Positions 34,862 through 42,728 of a stretch of 64,000 bases of DNA are shown here, piece by piece. Within the stretch, counting starts at the first letter, position 1, and each line of letters starts with the position of its first letter. Source of the DNA: Streptomyces sp. NBC_00425. GTDB taxonomy: Bacteria > Actinomycetota > Actinomycetes > Streptomycetales > Streptomycetaceae. Under the pieces are notes generated by a model. That model searched no databases. It was not told the DNA's origin and saw only the letters and a list, made by a program, of their open reading frames with translations. The position numbers were made by a program, and so were the translations under genes. The stretch is from the NCBI RefSeq assembly GCF_036030735.1, contig NZ_CP107928.1, positions 3,720,001 to 3,784,000 on the forward strand. The letters are read 5' to 3'.

Positions 34862-35503
34862 CTACGGCTCGAGGAGGCGCGGCGACAGCGCCCCGCAGGG
34901 CACCAGATCCACCTCCGCCCCCGCGTCCCGCAGATCCGTCAGCACCAGCTCGTCGTACATGAGCAGGCCGGACTGCTCGGGCCACACCACCGCCCAGAGC
35001 CACAGCCCCCGCGCCTCGCCCGCGAAGACCGCGCGATCGTCGGGAGTGGCCGAGACGTGCCACAGCGGTGTGGGCCGGCCTGCGGCGAGGAGCTTGGCCT
35101 GCGGAGGTTTCTCGACGCTCATGTACGGCCCCGGGTCCGGCCCGTCGACGCCGGCGTAGCGTGCGCCGAGACCGACGCCGAGCTCCTCGGCGACCAGGAT
35201 CAGCTCACCCATGCCGCCGAGCGGTGCGGGCCCGGAGCAGGCCACCGCGGTGGCACGGCCGCCGCTGCGGTCGTCGCCCGCGTAGGTCACGCCCGTGAAG
35301 AGCCAGCCGACCGGCAGCGGCCACGGCATCCACACCGGCACCTGGGTGCGGTGCACGACGACACTGAGCGCCTCGACGCTGGGCGGGATCACAGGCTGCA
35401 GCGGATGGACCGTCCCGTGCACATCGCACTGCCAGGAATCGGCGAAGAGTCCGGGAGCCCTGACCCGGCCACCACACTTCGGGCAACTGGGTTCGCCCCT
35501 CAT
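34862..35503 (-). CDS. DUF6758 family protein with N-terminal zinc ribbon
   Basis: 213 residues from ATG 35503. The N terminus has CPKCGGRVRAPGLF followed by a Cys/His pair in CDVHG, a zinc-ribbon arrangement. The remainder (VPVWMPWPLPVGWLFTGV ... GGMGELILVAEELGVGLGA) matches a conserved actinobacterial family of unknown role, DUF6758. No membrane helices. It shares a promoter region with the divergent MFS gene. Confidence 0.85.
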   Translation of the reverse strand: MRGEPSCPKCGGRVRAPGLFADSWQCDVHGTVHPLQPVIPPSVEALSVVVHRTQVPVWMPWPLPVGWLFTGVTYAGDDRSGGRATAVACSGPAPLGGMGELILVAEELGVGLGARYAGVDGPDPGPYMSVEKPPQAKLLAAGRPTPLWHVSATPDDRAVFAGEARGLWLWAVVWPEQSGLLMYDELVLTDLRDAGAEVDLVPCGALSPRLLEP

Positions 35504-35594
35504 AGAGCCCCACGGTCCTACCCGAGCACGTCCACGTCAAGGACGATCACCCGTCCGGACCGAACCGGTTGCCCTCCGGCGATGTACGTGTAAC

Positions 35595-35624
35595 TTGCAT
35601 TAATTAGCCGAGCTAACTTACTAT
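35595..35624 (+). promoter_or_regulatory. Promoter with palindrome TTAGC-CGA-GCTAA in the spacer
   Basis: TTGCAT (35595-35600), an 18-nt spacer and TACTAT (35619-35624) precede the MFS gene. The spacer holds a perfect 5-bp-arm palindrome at 35604-35616. An operator placed between -35 and -10 would let a repressor block transcription. The sequence is far more A/T-rich than its surroundings. Confidence 0.65.
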
Positions 35625-35662
35625 GTGCATATACCAACCATCTCGGAAGGGTGAGACGCACC

Positions 35663-36886
35663 ATGGACCCATTCGACGCGGGGGCCGGAAGCATCCTGCG
35701 ACAGCCGAAGGCGGTGTGGGCGACGGCCGGCGCATCCGTCGTCGCCTTCATGGGCATCGGCCTGGTCGACCCGATCCTGCCGTCCATCGCCCAGGGGCTG
35801 GACGCCACGGCCGGGCAGGTCTCCCTGCTCTTCACCTCGTACTTCCTGATCACCGCGATCGCGATGCTGGTCACCGGCTTCGTCTCCAGCCGCATCGGCG
35901 GCCGTCGGACGCTGCTGTCCGGCCTCGCCCTGGTCGTCGTCTTCGCGGGCCTCGCGGGCACCTCGGACTCGGTCGCGCAGCTGGTCGGCTACCGCGCCGG
36001 CTGGGGACTGGGCAACGCCCTCTTCGTCTCCACCGCGCTCGCCGTCATCGTCGGCGCGGCGGCCGGCGGCAGCGCGGCCGCCATCCTGCTGTACGAGTCC
36101 GCGCTCGGCCTCGGCATGGCCTGCGGACCACTGCTCGGCGCGCTGCTCGGCGACGCCAGCTGGCGCTACCCGTTCTTCGGCACCGCGTTCCTGATGGCGA
36201 TCGGCTTCCTGTGCATCACGGTGTTCCTGAGGGAACAGCCGAAGCCGGCCCGCAAGACCTCGCTGCTGGACCCGCTCAGGGCGCTCGGCCACGGCGGTCT
36301 CGCCTCCGCCGCCGCATCGGCCTTCTTCTACAACTACACGTTCTTCACCGTGCTGGCCTTCACCCCCTTCGTGCTGAACATGACCCCCTACAAGTCGGGA
36401 GCGGTGTTCTTCGCCTGGGGTGTGCTGCTCGCGGTCTTCTCGGTCCTCGTGGCCCCGCGACTGCAGAAGCGGTTCGGCTCGCTGAAGGTGCTCGGCGGCT
36501 CGCTGCTGCTGCTCGCCGCCGACGTGCTCGTACTCGGCTACGGCGACCACACCACGGCGGTCGTCTGCACGATCATGTCGGGTGCGTTCATCGGCGTGAA
36601 CAACACCGTCTACACGGAGTTGGCCCTCGGCGTGTCGGACGCCCCGCGCCCGGTGGCGAGCGCCGGGTACAACTTCGTGCGGTGGTTCGCGGCCGCGGCG
36701 GCGCCCTACTTCGCGCCGAAGATCGAGGAGTGGACCGACATCCACGTGCCGTTCGTGGTGGCGGCGGTGACGGCGGTGCTCGGCGCGGTCGTGGTCGTCG
36801 TCCGGCGCAGGGCGCTCACGGCAGAGGCGCGTGAACTCGAGCCGCGGCACGCGACGCAGGACGGCGTCGCGGTCTTCGCCGGCTGA
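35663..36886 (+). CDS. MFS transporter (drug-efflux type)
   Basis: 407 residues from ATG 35663 (GTG 35651 is possible but has no spacing for its Shine-Dalgarno). Twelve helices are expected. The early loop between helices 2 and 3 reads GFVSSRIGGRRTLL, the MFS motif A region, and GYRAGWGLGNALFVSTAL follows, as in DHA1-type exporters. Such proteins export drugs or metabolites using proton motive force. A palindrome in its promoter suggests control by a small-molecule-responsive repressor, though no regulator gene is adjacent. Confidence 0.92.
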   Translation: MDPFDAGAGSILRQPKAVWATAGASVVAFMGIGLVDPILPSIAQGLDATAGQVSLLFTSYFLITAIAMLVTGFVSSRIGGRRTLLSGLALVVVFAGLAGTSDSVAQLVGYRAGWGLGNALFVSTALAVIVGAAAGGSAAAILLYESALGLGMACGPLLGALLGDASWRYPFFGTAFLMAIGFLCITVFLREQPKPARKTSLLDPLRALGHGGLASAAASAFFYNYTFFTVLAFTPFVLNMTPYKSGAVFFAWGVLLAVFSVLVAPRLQKRFGSLKVLGGSLLLLAADVLVLGYGDHTTAVVCTIMSGAFIGVNNTVYTELALGVSDAPRPVASAGYNFVRWFAAAAAPYFAPKIEEWTDIHVPFVVAAVTAVLGAVVVVVRRRALTAEARELEPRHATQDGVAVFAG

Positions 36887-36983
36887 GGCACAGACACAGG
36901 CACAGACACCGGCACCGGCACAGACACCGGCACCGCCAACCGGCTGCCGACGACGCCGCGTTGGTGACCTTCCTCACGAAGCG

Positions 36984-37568
36984 TCAGTCGAGCGGGACGG
37001 ACCTGCGGGACGGATCCCGCAGGTCCGTCCCGTTCGTCAGCCAGCGCTCCTGGAGGGCCTGGGCGCCGTGCACGCGCTTCCAGGCGGCCTCGTTCGGGGT
37101 CATGGGCAGCAGCGGCAGGAAGCGGACCGGGTCGAGGGGCTCGTCGAGGTCGAGGTCCTCCACCAGACCGCCCGGCTCGGCGACCAGGACCGAGGTGAAC
37201 GGAGCGCCCGGCCACAGCGGTCCGCCCACGTCGAGCGATGCGCCCGGAGCCACGACCACACCCTCGACCTGCGGGGACGCGGCGAGCACGGCGAGCGGAC
37301 GGAGCACCTTGTCCGTGTCGGCGTCACCCGGACGGACGGACAGGAGCAGTTCGGCTCGCGGGCCCTTCACCGGGTCCGCGAGCATCGCCGTGGGGTCGCT
37401 CATCGGCTGCGCGGACATGCCGAGCGTGGCGTAGCGGACGACGTCGCCCTCACGGAAACGCAGCACCTCGACGCGGTCGGCGCCGAGGAAGGTGACCGCC
37501 GCGCGGGCGTCCGGCTCGCCCAGCGCCGTGCGCAGACGGGCGTCGACCAGAGGAAGAACATCAGCCAT
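36984..37568 (-). CDS. Suppressor-of-fused (SUFU) domain protein
   Basis: 194 residues from ATG 37568. The central stretch (YATLGMSAQPM ... RAELLLSVRPGD ... PLLPMTPNEAAWKR) matches the bacterial SUFU-like domain. Bacterial members have no settled function, although some are immunity proteins of toxin systems. TATGCT lies exactly 6 nt before the ATG, suggesting a leaderless mRNA. A perfect 18-bp hairpin is built into the last codons. Confidence 0.8.
   Translation of the reverse strand: MADVLPLVDARLRTALGEPDARAAVTFLGADRVEVLRFREGDVVRYATLGMSAQPMSDPTAMLADPVKGPRAELLLSVRPGDADTDKVLRPLAVLAASPQVEGVVVAPGASLDVGGPLWPGAPFTSVLVAEPGGLVEDLDLDEPLDPVRFLPLLPMTPNEAAWKRVHGAQALQERWLTNGTDLRDPSRRSVPLD
36993..37032. 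terminator. 18-bp perfect stem hairpin inside the end of the SUFU gene
   Basis: Arms 36993-37010 and 37015-37032 are exact complements with a 4-nt loop. The whole structure is within the last 16 codons of the gene and faces the convergent MFS gene, 107 bp from its stop. Confidence 0.75.
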
Positions 37569-37601
37569 GCGGCGAGCATAGAACTCGTCAGTGCGCGGCA
37601 A

Positions 37602-38058
37602 AGCAGCACCTTGACACTTCGGTCGACTGCTACTCTGGCCCGGTGGTTCGGGGCAGCACGCTGAAGCGTCGCGGTCTAGCCCCGACGCAGACGAGACTCC
37701 CTTACGAGGGACCGGCTGGAGGAGGTGGGGCTGTCATGGATCGAAGTCACCCGTGCAGTACCACTCGCTCTTCCAACCACTGACGCAACTGCTCTGGCCT
37801 CTTCGCCTCCGGCTGGTCGCCGACTCTCGCGCTCATCTCCATGCGGAAGAGCACTTCGTTTCGTTTTGCCTGATCTGTCTGATCTGAATCAGTAGCGAAG
37901 CTCGCCACCGCGACGGAGCGGTGCTCCCCGCTTTGTGGACGTGCCAAACCTTTTCCCCCGCCTCGATGGCCGGGGAGACGCCAAGTCAGGACGTCCCCAT
38001 TCCGGGCAGTTCCACCCGTCGTGGCGGTCTTTCTTTGCTCGTCGCGAAGGAGCCTGCC
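37602..38058 (+). promoter_or_regulatory. Long leader region of corA with stem-loops
   Basis: 457 bp upstream of corA. TTGACA occurs at 37611. From 37650 there are short stems: ACGCT/AGCGT, AGCCCC/GGGGCT closing around TCCCT-TACG-AGGGA, ending at a strong Shine-Dalgarno for a 15-codon ORF. Mg2+-responsive leaders are known for other magnesium transporters, but I do not recognise the M-box consensus here. Only a candidate. Confidence 0.4.
37736..37783 (+). CDS. 15-residue ORF in the corA leader
   Basis: ATG 37736 to TGA 37781-37783, encoding MDRSHPCSTTRSSNH. It is preceded by CTGGAGGAGGTGGGG, one of the strongest ribosome sites in the window. No homology is expected at this length. It could be a regulatory leader peptide for the magnesium transporter 275 bp downstream. 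Confidence 0.35.
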   Translation: MDRSHPCSTTRSSNH

Positions 38059-39189
38059 ATGTCGATGATCCGCGACCTCCGTGCCGTCGTCCGCCCCGCC
38101 CGCCCCTCCCTGCGCAAGGGGGGCGGGCGTACGGACAGCGGCGCCTACGACACCACCCGCGACCCCGGCACGCCGTCGGCCGTCGTCGACTGCGCCGTCT
38201 ACCGCGACGGCGCCCGCGTCACCTTCGCCCAGGCGCCGAACCCGCAGGAGGCCATGCGTCAGGTGCGGCGCGACGGAGGCTTCGTGTGGATCGGGCTGCA
38301 CGAGCCGACCGAGGCCGAATTCGCCGGTATCGCCGCGGAGTTCGGGCTGCACCCGCTGGCCGTTGAGGACGCGGTGCAGGCCCACCAGCGGCCCAAGCTG
38401 GAGCGTTACGACGACTCCCTCTTCACCGTCTTCAAGACCATCCACTACATCGAGCACGACCGGCTGACGGCCAACAGCGAGGTCGTCGAGACCGGTGAGG
38501 TCATGTGCTTCACCGGCAAGGACTTCTTCATCACCGTCCGGCACGGCGGCCAGGGCTCCCTGCGCGCACTGCGCCACCGCCTCCAGGACGACCCCGAGCT
38601 GCTCGCCAAGGGCCCCTCGGCGGTGCTGCACGCCATCGCCGACCACGTGGTCGACGGCTACATCGCGGTCGCGGACGCCGTGCAGGACGACATCGACGAG
38701 GTCGAGACGGAGGTGTTCTCGCCCGGCCGCAAGGGCGCCCCGCGCGGCACGGACGCCGGCCGGATCTACCAACTCAAGCGTGAGGTGCTGGAGTTCAAGC
38801 GAGCGGTGTCGCCGCTGCTGCGGCCCATGCAGCTGCTGAGCGAGCGGCCGATGCGGCTGGTCGACCCCGACATCCAGAAGTACTTCCGTGACGTCGCCGA
38901 CCACCTGGCCCGGGTCCAGGAGCAGGTCATCGGCTTCGACGAACTGCTCAACTCGATCCTCCAGGCCAACCTCGCGCAGGCGTCCGTCGCGCAGAACGAG
39001 GACATGCGCAAGATCACCTCCTGGGCCGCCATCATCGCCGTGCCGACGATGGTCTGCGGGGTGTACGGCATGAACTTCGACTACATGCCGGAACTGCACT
39101 GGAAGTACGGCTACCCCGTGGTCATGTCGGCCATGGTCGCCCTGTGTGTGGGCATCCACCGCACGCTGAAGCGCAACGGCTGGCTCTGA
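38059..39189 (+). CDS. corA: CorA-type magnesium/cobalt transporter
   Basis: 376 residues from ATG 38059 (GAAGGAG 6 nt before). The long cytoplasmic alpha/beta N-terminal domain is followed by two C-terminal helices with the selectivity motif YGMNFDYMPELHWKYGY. The fold and signature are complete. CorA pentamers import Mg2+ and Co2+ or Ni2+ through the membrane. In Mycobacterium tuberculosis the neighbouring homologue (about Rv1239c) lies in a similar context, a few genes from an MgtE-N/CBS protein. Confidence 0.95.
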   Translation: MSMIRDLRAVVRPARPSLRKGGGRTDSGAYDTTRDPGTPSAVVDCAVYRDGARVTFAQAPNPQEAMRQVRRDGGFVWIGLHEPTEAEFAGIAAEFGLHPLAVEDAVQAHQRPKLERYDDSLFTVFKTIHYIEHDRLTANSEVVETGEVMCFTGKDFFITVRHGGQGSLRALRHRLQDDPELLAKGPSAVLHAIADHVVDGYIAVADAVQDDIDEVETEVFSPGRKGAPRGTDAGRIYQLKREVLEFKRAVSPLLRPMQLLSERPMRLVDPDIQKYFRDVADHLARVQEQVIGFDELLNSILQANLAQASVAQNEDMRKITSWAAIIAVPTMVCGVYGMNFDYMPELHWKYGYPVVMSAMVALCVGIHRTLKRNGWL

Positions 39190-39212
39190 GGACGCCCGGC
39201 TAGGCTGGCGCC

Positions 39213-39773
39213 ATGACAAGCGAGCTGATCGGCCGGGCCCACGGTGACGGAGACCACGGGGACCGGGCCCTCGTCGAGCGGGCACTCGTCGAGGAGGCCA
39301 CCAAGAAGTCCGGCCTCGTCTGGGTCCGGGGCGCCGGCGAGACGGCGGCGCGTGCGCTGTGGCACGTGTGGCACGAGGGCGCGGCCTGCCTGGTCGGCGA
39401 CGGGCCGGGCGAGCAGCCGCTGCCGGGACTCGTCGAGGGCGGCTCGGCCGAGGTCATCGTCCGCAGCAAGGACAAGGGCGGCCGGCTGGTCTCGTGGACG
39501 GCGCGGATCGTCGGGCTCGCGCCCGGCTCCGAGGCGTGGGATGCGGCCGTCGCCGAGCTCAGGGGGAAACGGCTGAACGCGCCCGACGGCGAGGCCATGA
39601 CGGAGCGTTGGGCCCGGGAGTGCCGGGTGCTCCGGCTGGAGCCGACCGGCGACACGTCGCCGCTGCCCGACGGGGACCTCGCCGCGGCGCCCGTGCCCAC
39701 CCCGGCCACGACACGCGAGGCGGCGCCGGCCGCGCTCCCGAAGCTGCTGCTGAGGAAGCGCAGACGGAAGTAG
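39213..39773 (+). CDS. Hypothetical protein, possibly a split-barrel (PNPOx-like) fold
   Basis: 186 residues. TAGGCT lies exactly 6 nt before ATG 39213 and no Shine-Dalgarno is seen, so it is probably leaderless. The middle part (KSGLVWVRG, ALWHVWHEGAACLVGDG, VIVRSKDKGGRLVSWTARIV) has the strand pattern of flavin-binding split barrels, but this is a guess. The C terminus is a basic LLLRKRRRK. No membrane segment. Confidence 0.7.
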   Translation: MTSELIGRAHGDGDHGDRALVERALVEEATKKSGLVWVRGAGETAARALWHVWHEGAACLVGDGPGEQPLPGLVEGGSAEVIVRSKDKGGRLVSWTARIVGLAPGSEAWDAAVAELRGKRLNAPDGEAMTERWARECRVLRLEPTGDTSPLPDGDLAAAPVPTPATTREAAPAALPKLLLRKRRRK

Positions 39774-39789
39774 GCGCCAGGCGACCGGG

Positions 39790-40539
39790 CTACGACGTCG
39801 GGAGCTGCTTGCCGTAGTCCACCGTCTCGCCCTTCGCCGGCTCCTCGAGGGCGAAGTCCTTGCCCCAGGCCGAGAAGCTCAGCGTGCCCGCCCCACCGGC
39901 GCGTTCCAGGCGCAGCGGGTACGGCCTGCCCTCCAGCGACACGTCCAGCGTGCCGCCTGAGCCGCTGTCGCCGGTGATGCGGACCGTGCGGACGCCGGAC
40001 TGCTCGTGGTGGCCGTCGGTGTCCAGCGTGCCGTGCAGCGTCAGCAGACCGTCGAGCAGGAGATCCTTGTCCGTGAAGCCGCTGAACTTCTTGTACGACG
40101 GGTCGCCCGTCGGCACCTTCACATACTTGCCGTCGAGCTTGTCCCCGGCCGCGGTGTCCTTGCCGTCGTCGGACTCGGCGTCCTCGTGCTTCCAGAACGC
40201 CGCGTCGGCCTTCAGGAACAGCTGCTCGCCGACCCGCAGCAGGTGGAAGGTGGCCCCCTCGGCGGTGACCGAGCCGGTGGCGCCGTCCGCCTTGAGGCGC
40301 ATGTCGAGCTTGTACGTGCGCCCGCTGGTGACCACGTTCCCCGACAGGCGCACCGCGTCGACCGAGCCCGCGGCCGTCTTCGTCTTCGCCTGGATCTCCT
40401 GGGCGGGGAGTCTGCCCACCCCGTTCGTGCCCGCGTCCGGATCCTCACTGCATCCCGTCAGTCCCAGACCCACGACCAGCGCGCACAGCGCGCTCACCAG
40501 CGGGACCCGGCGCGTACGGTTCTGGGGAATCGCAGTCAC
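39790..40539 (-). CDS. Secreted lipoprotein, LppX/LprG-like
   Basis: 249 residues from GTG 40539. The signal ends with lipobox LTGC. The mature domain of about 220 residues with alternating strands (TYKLDMRLKADGATGSV, EGATFHLLRVGEQLFLKA, KLDGKYVKVPTGDPSYKKF) has the shape of the LppX/LprAFG group that binds lipids in a hydrophobic cavity. Surface anchored. It faces the hypothetical gene convergently with only 16 bp between. Confidence 0.8.
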   Translation of the reverse strand: MTAIPQNRTRRVPLVSALCALVVGLGLTGCSEDPDAGTNGVGRLPAQEIQAKTKTAAGSVDAVRLSGNVVTSGRTYKLDMRLKADGATGSVTAEGATFHLLRVGEQLFLKADAAFWKHEDAESDDGKDTAAGDKLDGKYVKVPTGDPSYKKFSGFTDKDLLLDGLLTLHGTLDTDGHHEQSGVRTVRITGDSGSGGTLDVSLEGRPYPLRLERAGGAGTLSFSAWGKDFALEEPAKGETVDYGKQLPTS

Positions 40540-40727
40540 GGGGGGATTCGCCTTTCTGCGGGGGTGTGCCGAGTGGCGTACGGCAGCGTACCGGGGTCGC
40601 GGAGCACCGGCGGAGCCAGTCCGTCCGGACCGCCCACCAGGGCGTATCCGATCGGGACGGGCTAGCCTTAAGCCCGCACGAGCGGGCATTCGGGAGAAGT
40701 ACGTCACCCGTGACCACGCGAACGGTC

Positions 40728-40787
40728 GCTCCGTGGAGAGGTCCGTGAAGTGGTCCACGGAGAAGTCCGTGGAGAAGTCTGCAGAGA
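40728..40787. repeat. 12-bp tandem repeat, five units, before the MgtE_N gene
   Basis: Degenerate units start at 40728, 40740, 40752, 40764 and 40776 with consensus AGTCCGTGGAGA. They end 3 bp before the GGAGG of the following gene, so they lie in its leader. Confidence 0.75.
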
Positions 40788-40800
40788 AGGAGGTGCGGTG

Positions 40801-42096
40801 ATGGCAGCGGGCGCCCCGCGGATCTTCGTCTCGCACCTCTCCGGCATCCCCGTCTTCGATCCGAACGGCGACCAGGTGGGCCGGGTGCGCGACCTCGTCG
40901 TGGTGCTGCGCGTGGGCCGGCGGCCGCCCCGGGTGCTCGGGCTGGTCGTGGAACTGTCCACGCGGCGGCGCATCTTCCTGCCGATGACCCGGGTCACCGG
41001 CATCGAGTCCGGGCAGGTCATCACCACCGGCGTGCTCAACGTCCGGCGCTTCGAGCAGCGGCCGACCGAGCGGCTGGCCTTCGGCGAGTTGCTCGACCGG
41101 CGTGTCACGCTCGTCGAGACCGGCGAGGAGGTCAGCGTCCTGGACGTGTCGGTGCAGCAGCTGCCGGCCCGCCGGGACTGGGAGATCGACCGGGTCTTCG
41201 TCCGCAAGGGCAAGAAGGCGAGTGCGTTCCGGCGGGCGAAGGGCGAGACGCTGACCGTGGAGTGGTCGGCGGTCACCGGGTTCTCCCTGGAGGAGCACGG
41301 GCAGGGCGCGGAGAGCCTGCTGGCCACCTTCGAGCAGCTGCGCCCCGCCGACCTCGCCAACGTCCTGCACCACCTGTCGCCGAAGCGGCGCGCCGAGGTG
41401 GCCGCGGCCCTCGACGACGACCGCCTGGCCGACGTCCTCGAGGAGCTCCCGGAGGACGACCAGATCGAGATCCTCGGCAAGCTGAAGGAGGAGCGCGCGG
41501 CGGACGTCCTGGAGGCCATGGACCCCGACGACGCGGCCGACCTGCTGTCCGAGCTCCCGGAGCAGGACCAGGAACGGCTGCTGAGTCTGATGGAGCCGGC
41601 GGACGCGGCCGACATGCGGCGCCTGATGGCCTACGAGGAGCACACCGCGGGCGGCCTGATGACCACCGAGCCGATCGTCCTGCGGCCGGACGCCACCGTC
41701 GCCGACGCCCTCGCGCGCGTGCGCAACCGCGACCTCTCCCCCGCCCTCGCCGCGCAGGTCTACGTCTGCCGCCCGCCCGACGACACGCCGACCGGCAAGT
41801 ACCTCGGCACGGTCCACTTCCAGCGGCTGCTGCGCGACCCTCCGTACACCCTGGTCAGCTCGATCCTCGACGACGATCTGCAGGCCCTGGCGCCGGACGC
41901 GGCGCTGCCGGTCGTCGCCGGGTTCTTCGCGACGTACGACATGGTCGCCGCCCCCGTCGTCGACGAGGCGGGCTCACTGCTGGGCGCGGTGACCGTGGAC
42001 GACGTCCTGGACCACATGCTGCCCGAGGACTGGCGGGAGACGGAGTTCCACCTCGACGAGGCCGCGACCGAGGAGGTGGCCTCGCATGACTCCTGA
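40801..42096 (+). CDS. MgtE N-terminal and CBS domain protein without channel
   Basis: 431 residues from ATG 40801 with GGAGG 7 nt upstream. An N-terminal PRC-barrel-like part (GDQVGRVRDLVVVLRVGRR) precedes the MgtE_N superhelix (LRPADLANVLHHLSPKRRAEV ... LEAMDPDDAADLLSELPEQ) at about residues 170-275. Two CBS domains follow (HTAGGLMTTEPIV and MVAAPVVDEAGSLLGAVTVDD). The MgtE transmembrane channel domain is absent. It is therefore a soluble cousin of the Mg2+ sensor half of MgtE. It overlaps the DUF1003 gene by 11 bp, which may supply a membrane partner. Confidence 0.9.
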   Translation: MAAGAPRIFVSHLSGIPVFDPNGDQVGRVRDLVVVLRVGRRPPRVLGLVVELSTRRRIFLPMTRVTGIESGQVITTGVLNVRRFEQRPTERLAFGELLDRRVTLVETGEEVSVLDVSVQQLPARRDWEIDRVFVRKGKKASAFRRAKGETLTVEWSAVTGFSLEEHGQGAESLLATFEQLRPADLANVLHHLSPKRRAEVAAALDDDRLADVLEELPEDDQIEILGKLKEERAADVLEAMDPDDAADLLSELPEQDQERLLSLMEPADAADMRRLMAYEEHTAGGLMTTEPIVLRPDATVADALARVRNRDLSPALAAQVYVCRPPDDTPTGKYLGTVHFQRLLRDPPYTLVSSILDDDLQALAPDAALPVVAGFFATYDMVAAPVVDEAGSLLGAVTVDDVLDHMLPEDWRETEFHLDEAATEEVASHDS

Positions 42097-42685
42097 GCGC
42101 GAGAGCGGCGGGCGCGCCGAGCGCACCCCGGCCGGCGCCACGGCGTCCAGCCGGCACCGGGCCCGGCTGGACCAGCCGCGGCCGCCCCGGCACCGGATCC
42201 TGCCCGAGTGGGACCCGGAGGCCTTCGGACGGCTGTCGGAACGCATCGCGCGGTTCCTGGGCACCGGACGGTTCATCGTCTGGATGACGATCGTCATCAT
42301 CGTCTGGGTCCTGTGGAACATCTTCGCCCCGCGTGACCTGCGCTTCGACAACTACCCGTTCATCTTCCTGACCCTGATGCTCTCGCTCCAGGCCTCCTAC
42401 GCGGCCCCGCTGATCCTGCTCGCGCAGAACCGGCAGGACGACCGCGACCGGGTCAACCTGGAACAGGACCGCAAGCAGAACGAGCGGTCCATCGCCGACA
42501 CCGAGTACCTGACCCGGGAGATCGCCGCCCTGCGGATCGGTCTCGGCGAGGTCGCCACCCGGGACTGGATCCGCTCCGAGCTCCAGGACATGGTCAAGGA
42601 ACTGGAGGATCGGCGCGACGGGCGGCACGAACACGCCGTATTCCCGGCAGAACGGTCGCGGGGACGTGACGTAGACGACCGGTGA
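42086..42685 (+). CDS. DUF1003 membrane protein
   Basis: 199 residues from ATG 42086. Two helices (VWMTIVIIVWVLWNIFAP and FIFLTLMLSLQASYAAPLIL) and the conserved downstream segment NRQDDRDRVNLEQDRKQNE identify DUF1003. The C terminus is charged and helical. It is translationally coupled to the MgtE_N/CBS gene, and the same gene pair occurs in other actinobacteria (about Rv1232c to Rv1234 in my memory), which suggests a joint role, perhaps in Mg2+ homeostasis. Confidence 0.9.
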   Translation: MTPERESGGRAERTPAGATASSRHRARLDQPRPPRHRILPEWDPEAFGRLSERIARFLGTGRFIVWMTIVIIVWVLWNIFAPRDLRFDNYPFIFLTLMLSLQASYAAPLILLAQNRQDDRDRVNLEQDRKQNERSIADTEYLTREIAALRIGLGEVATRDWIRSELQDMVKELEDRRDGRHEHAVFPAERSRGRDVDDR

Positions 42686-42728
42686 CGGGCTTACCGGGGC
42701 CACCGCGGCGCGCCGTACCATCGTGTTT

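Noticed and set aside
37736..38058. M-box riboswitch upstream of corA
   Set aside because: I do not see the conserved M-box core. Kept only as an unclassified structured leader.
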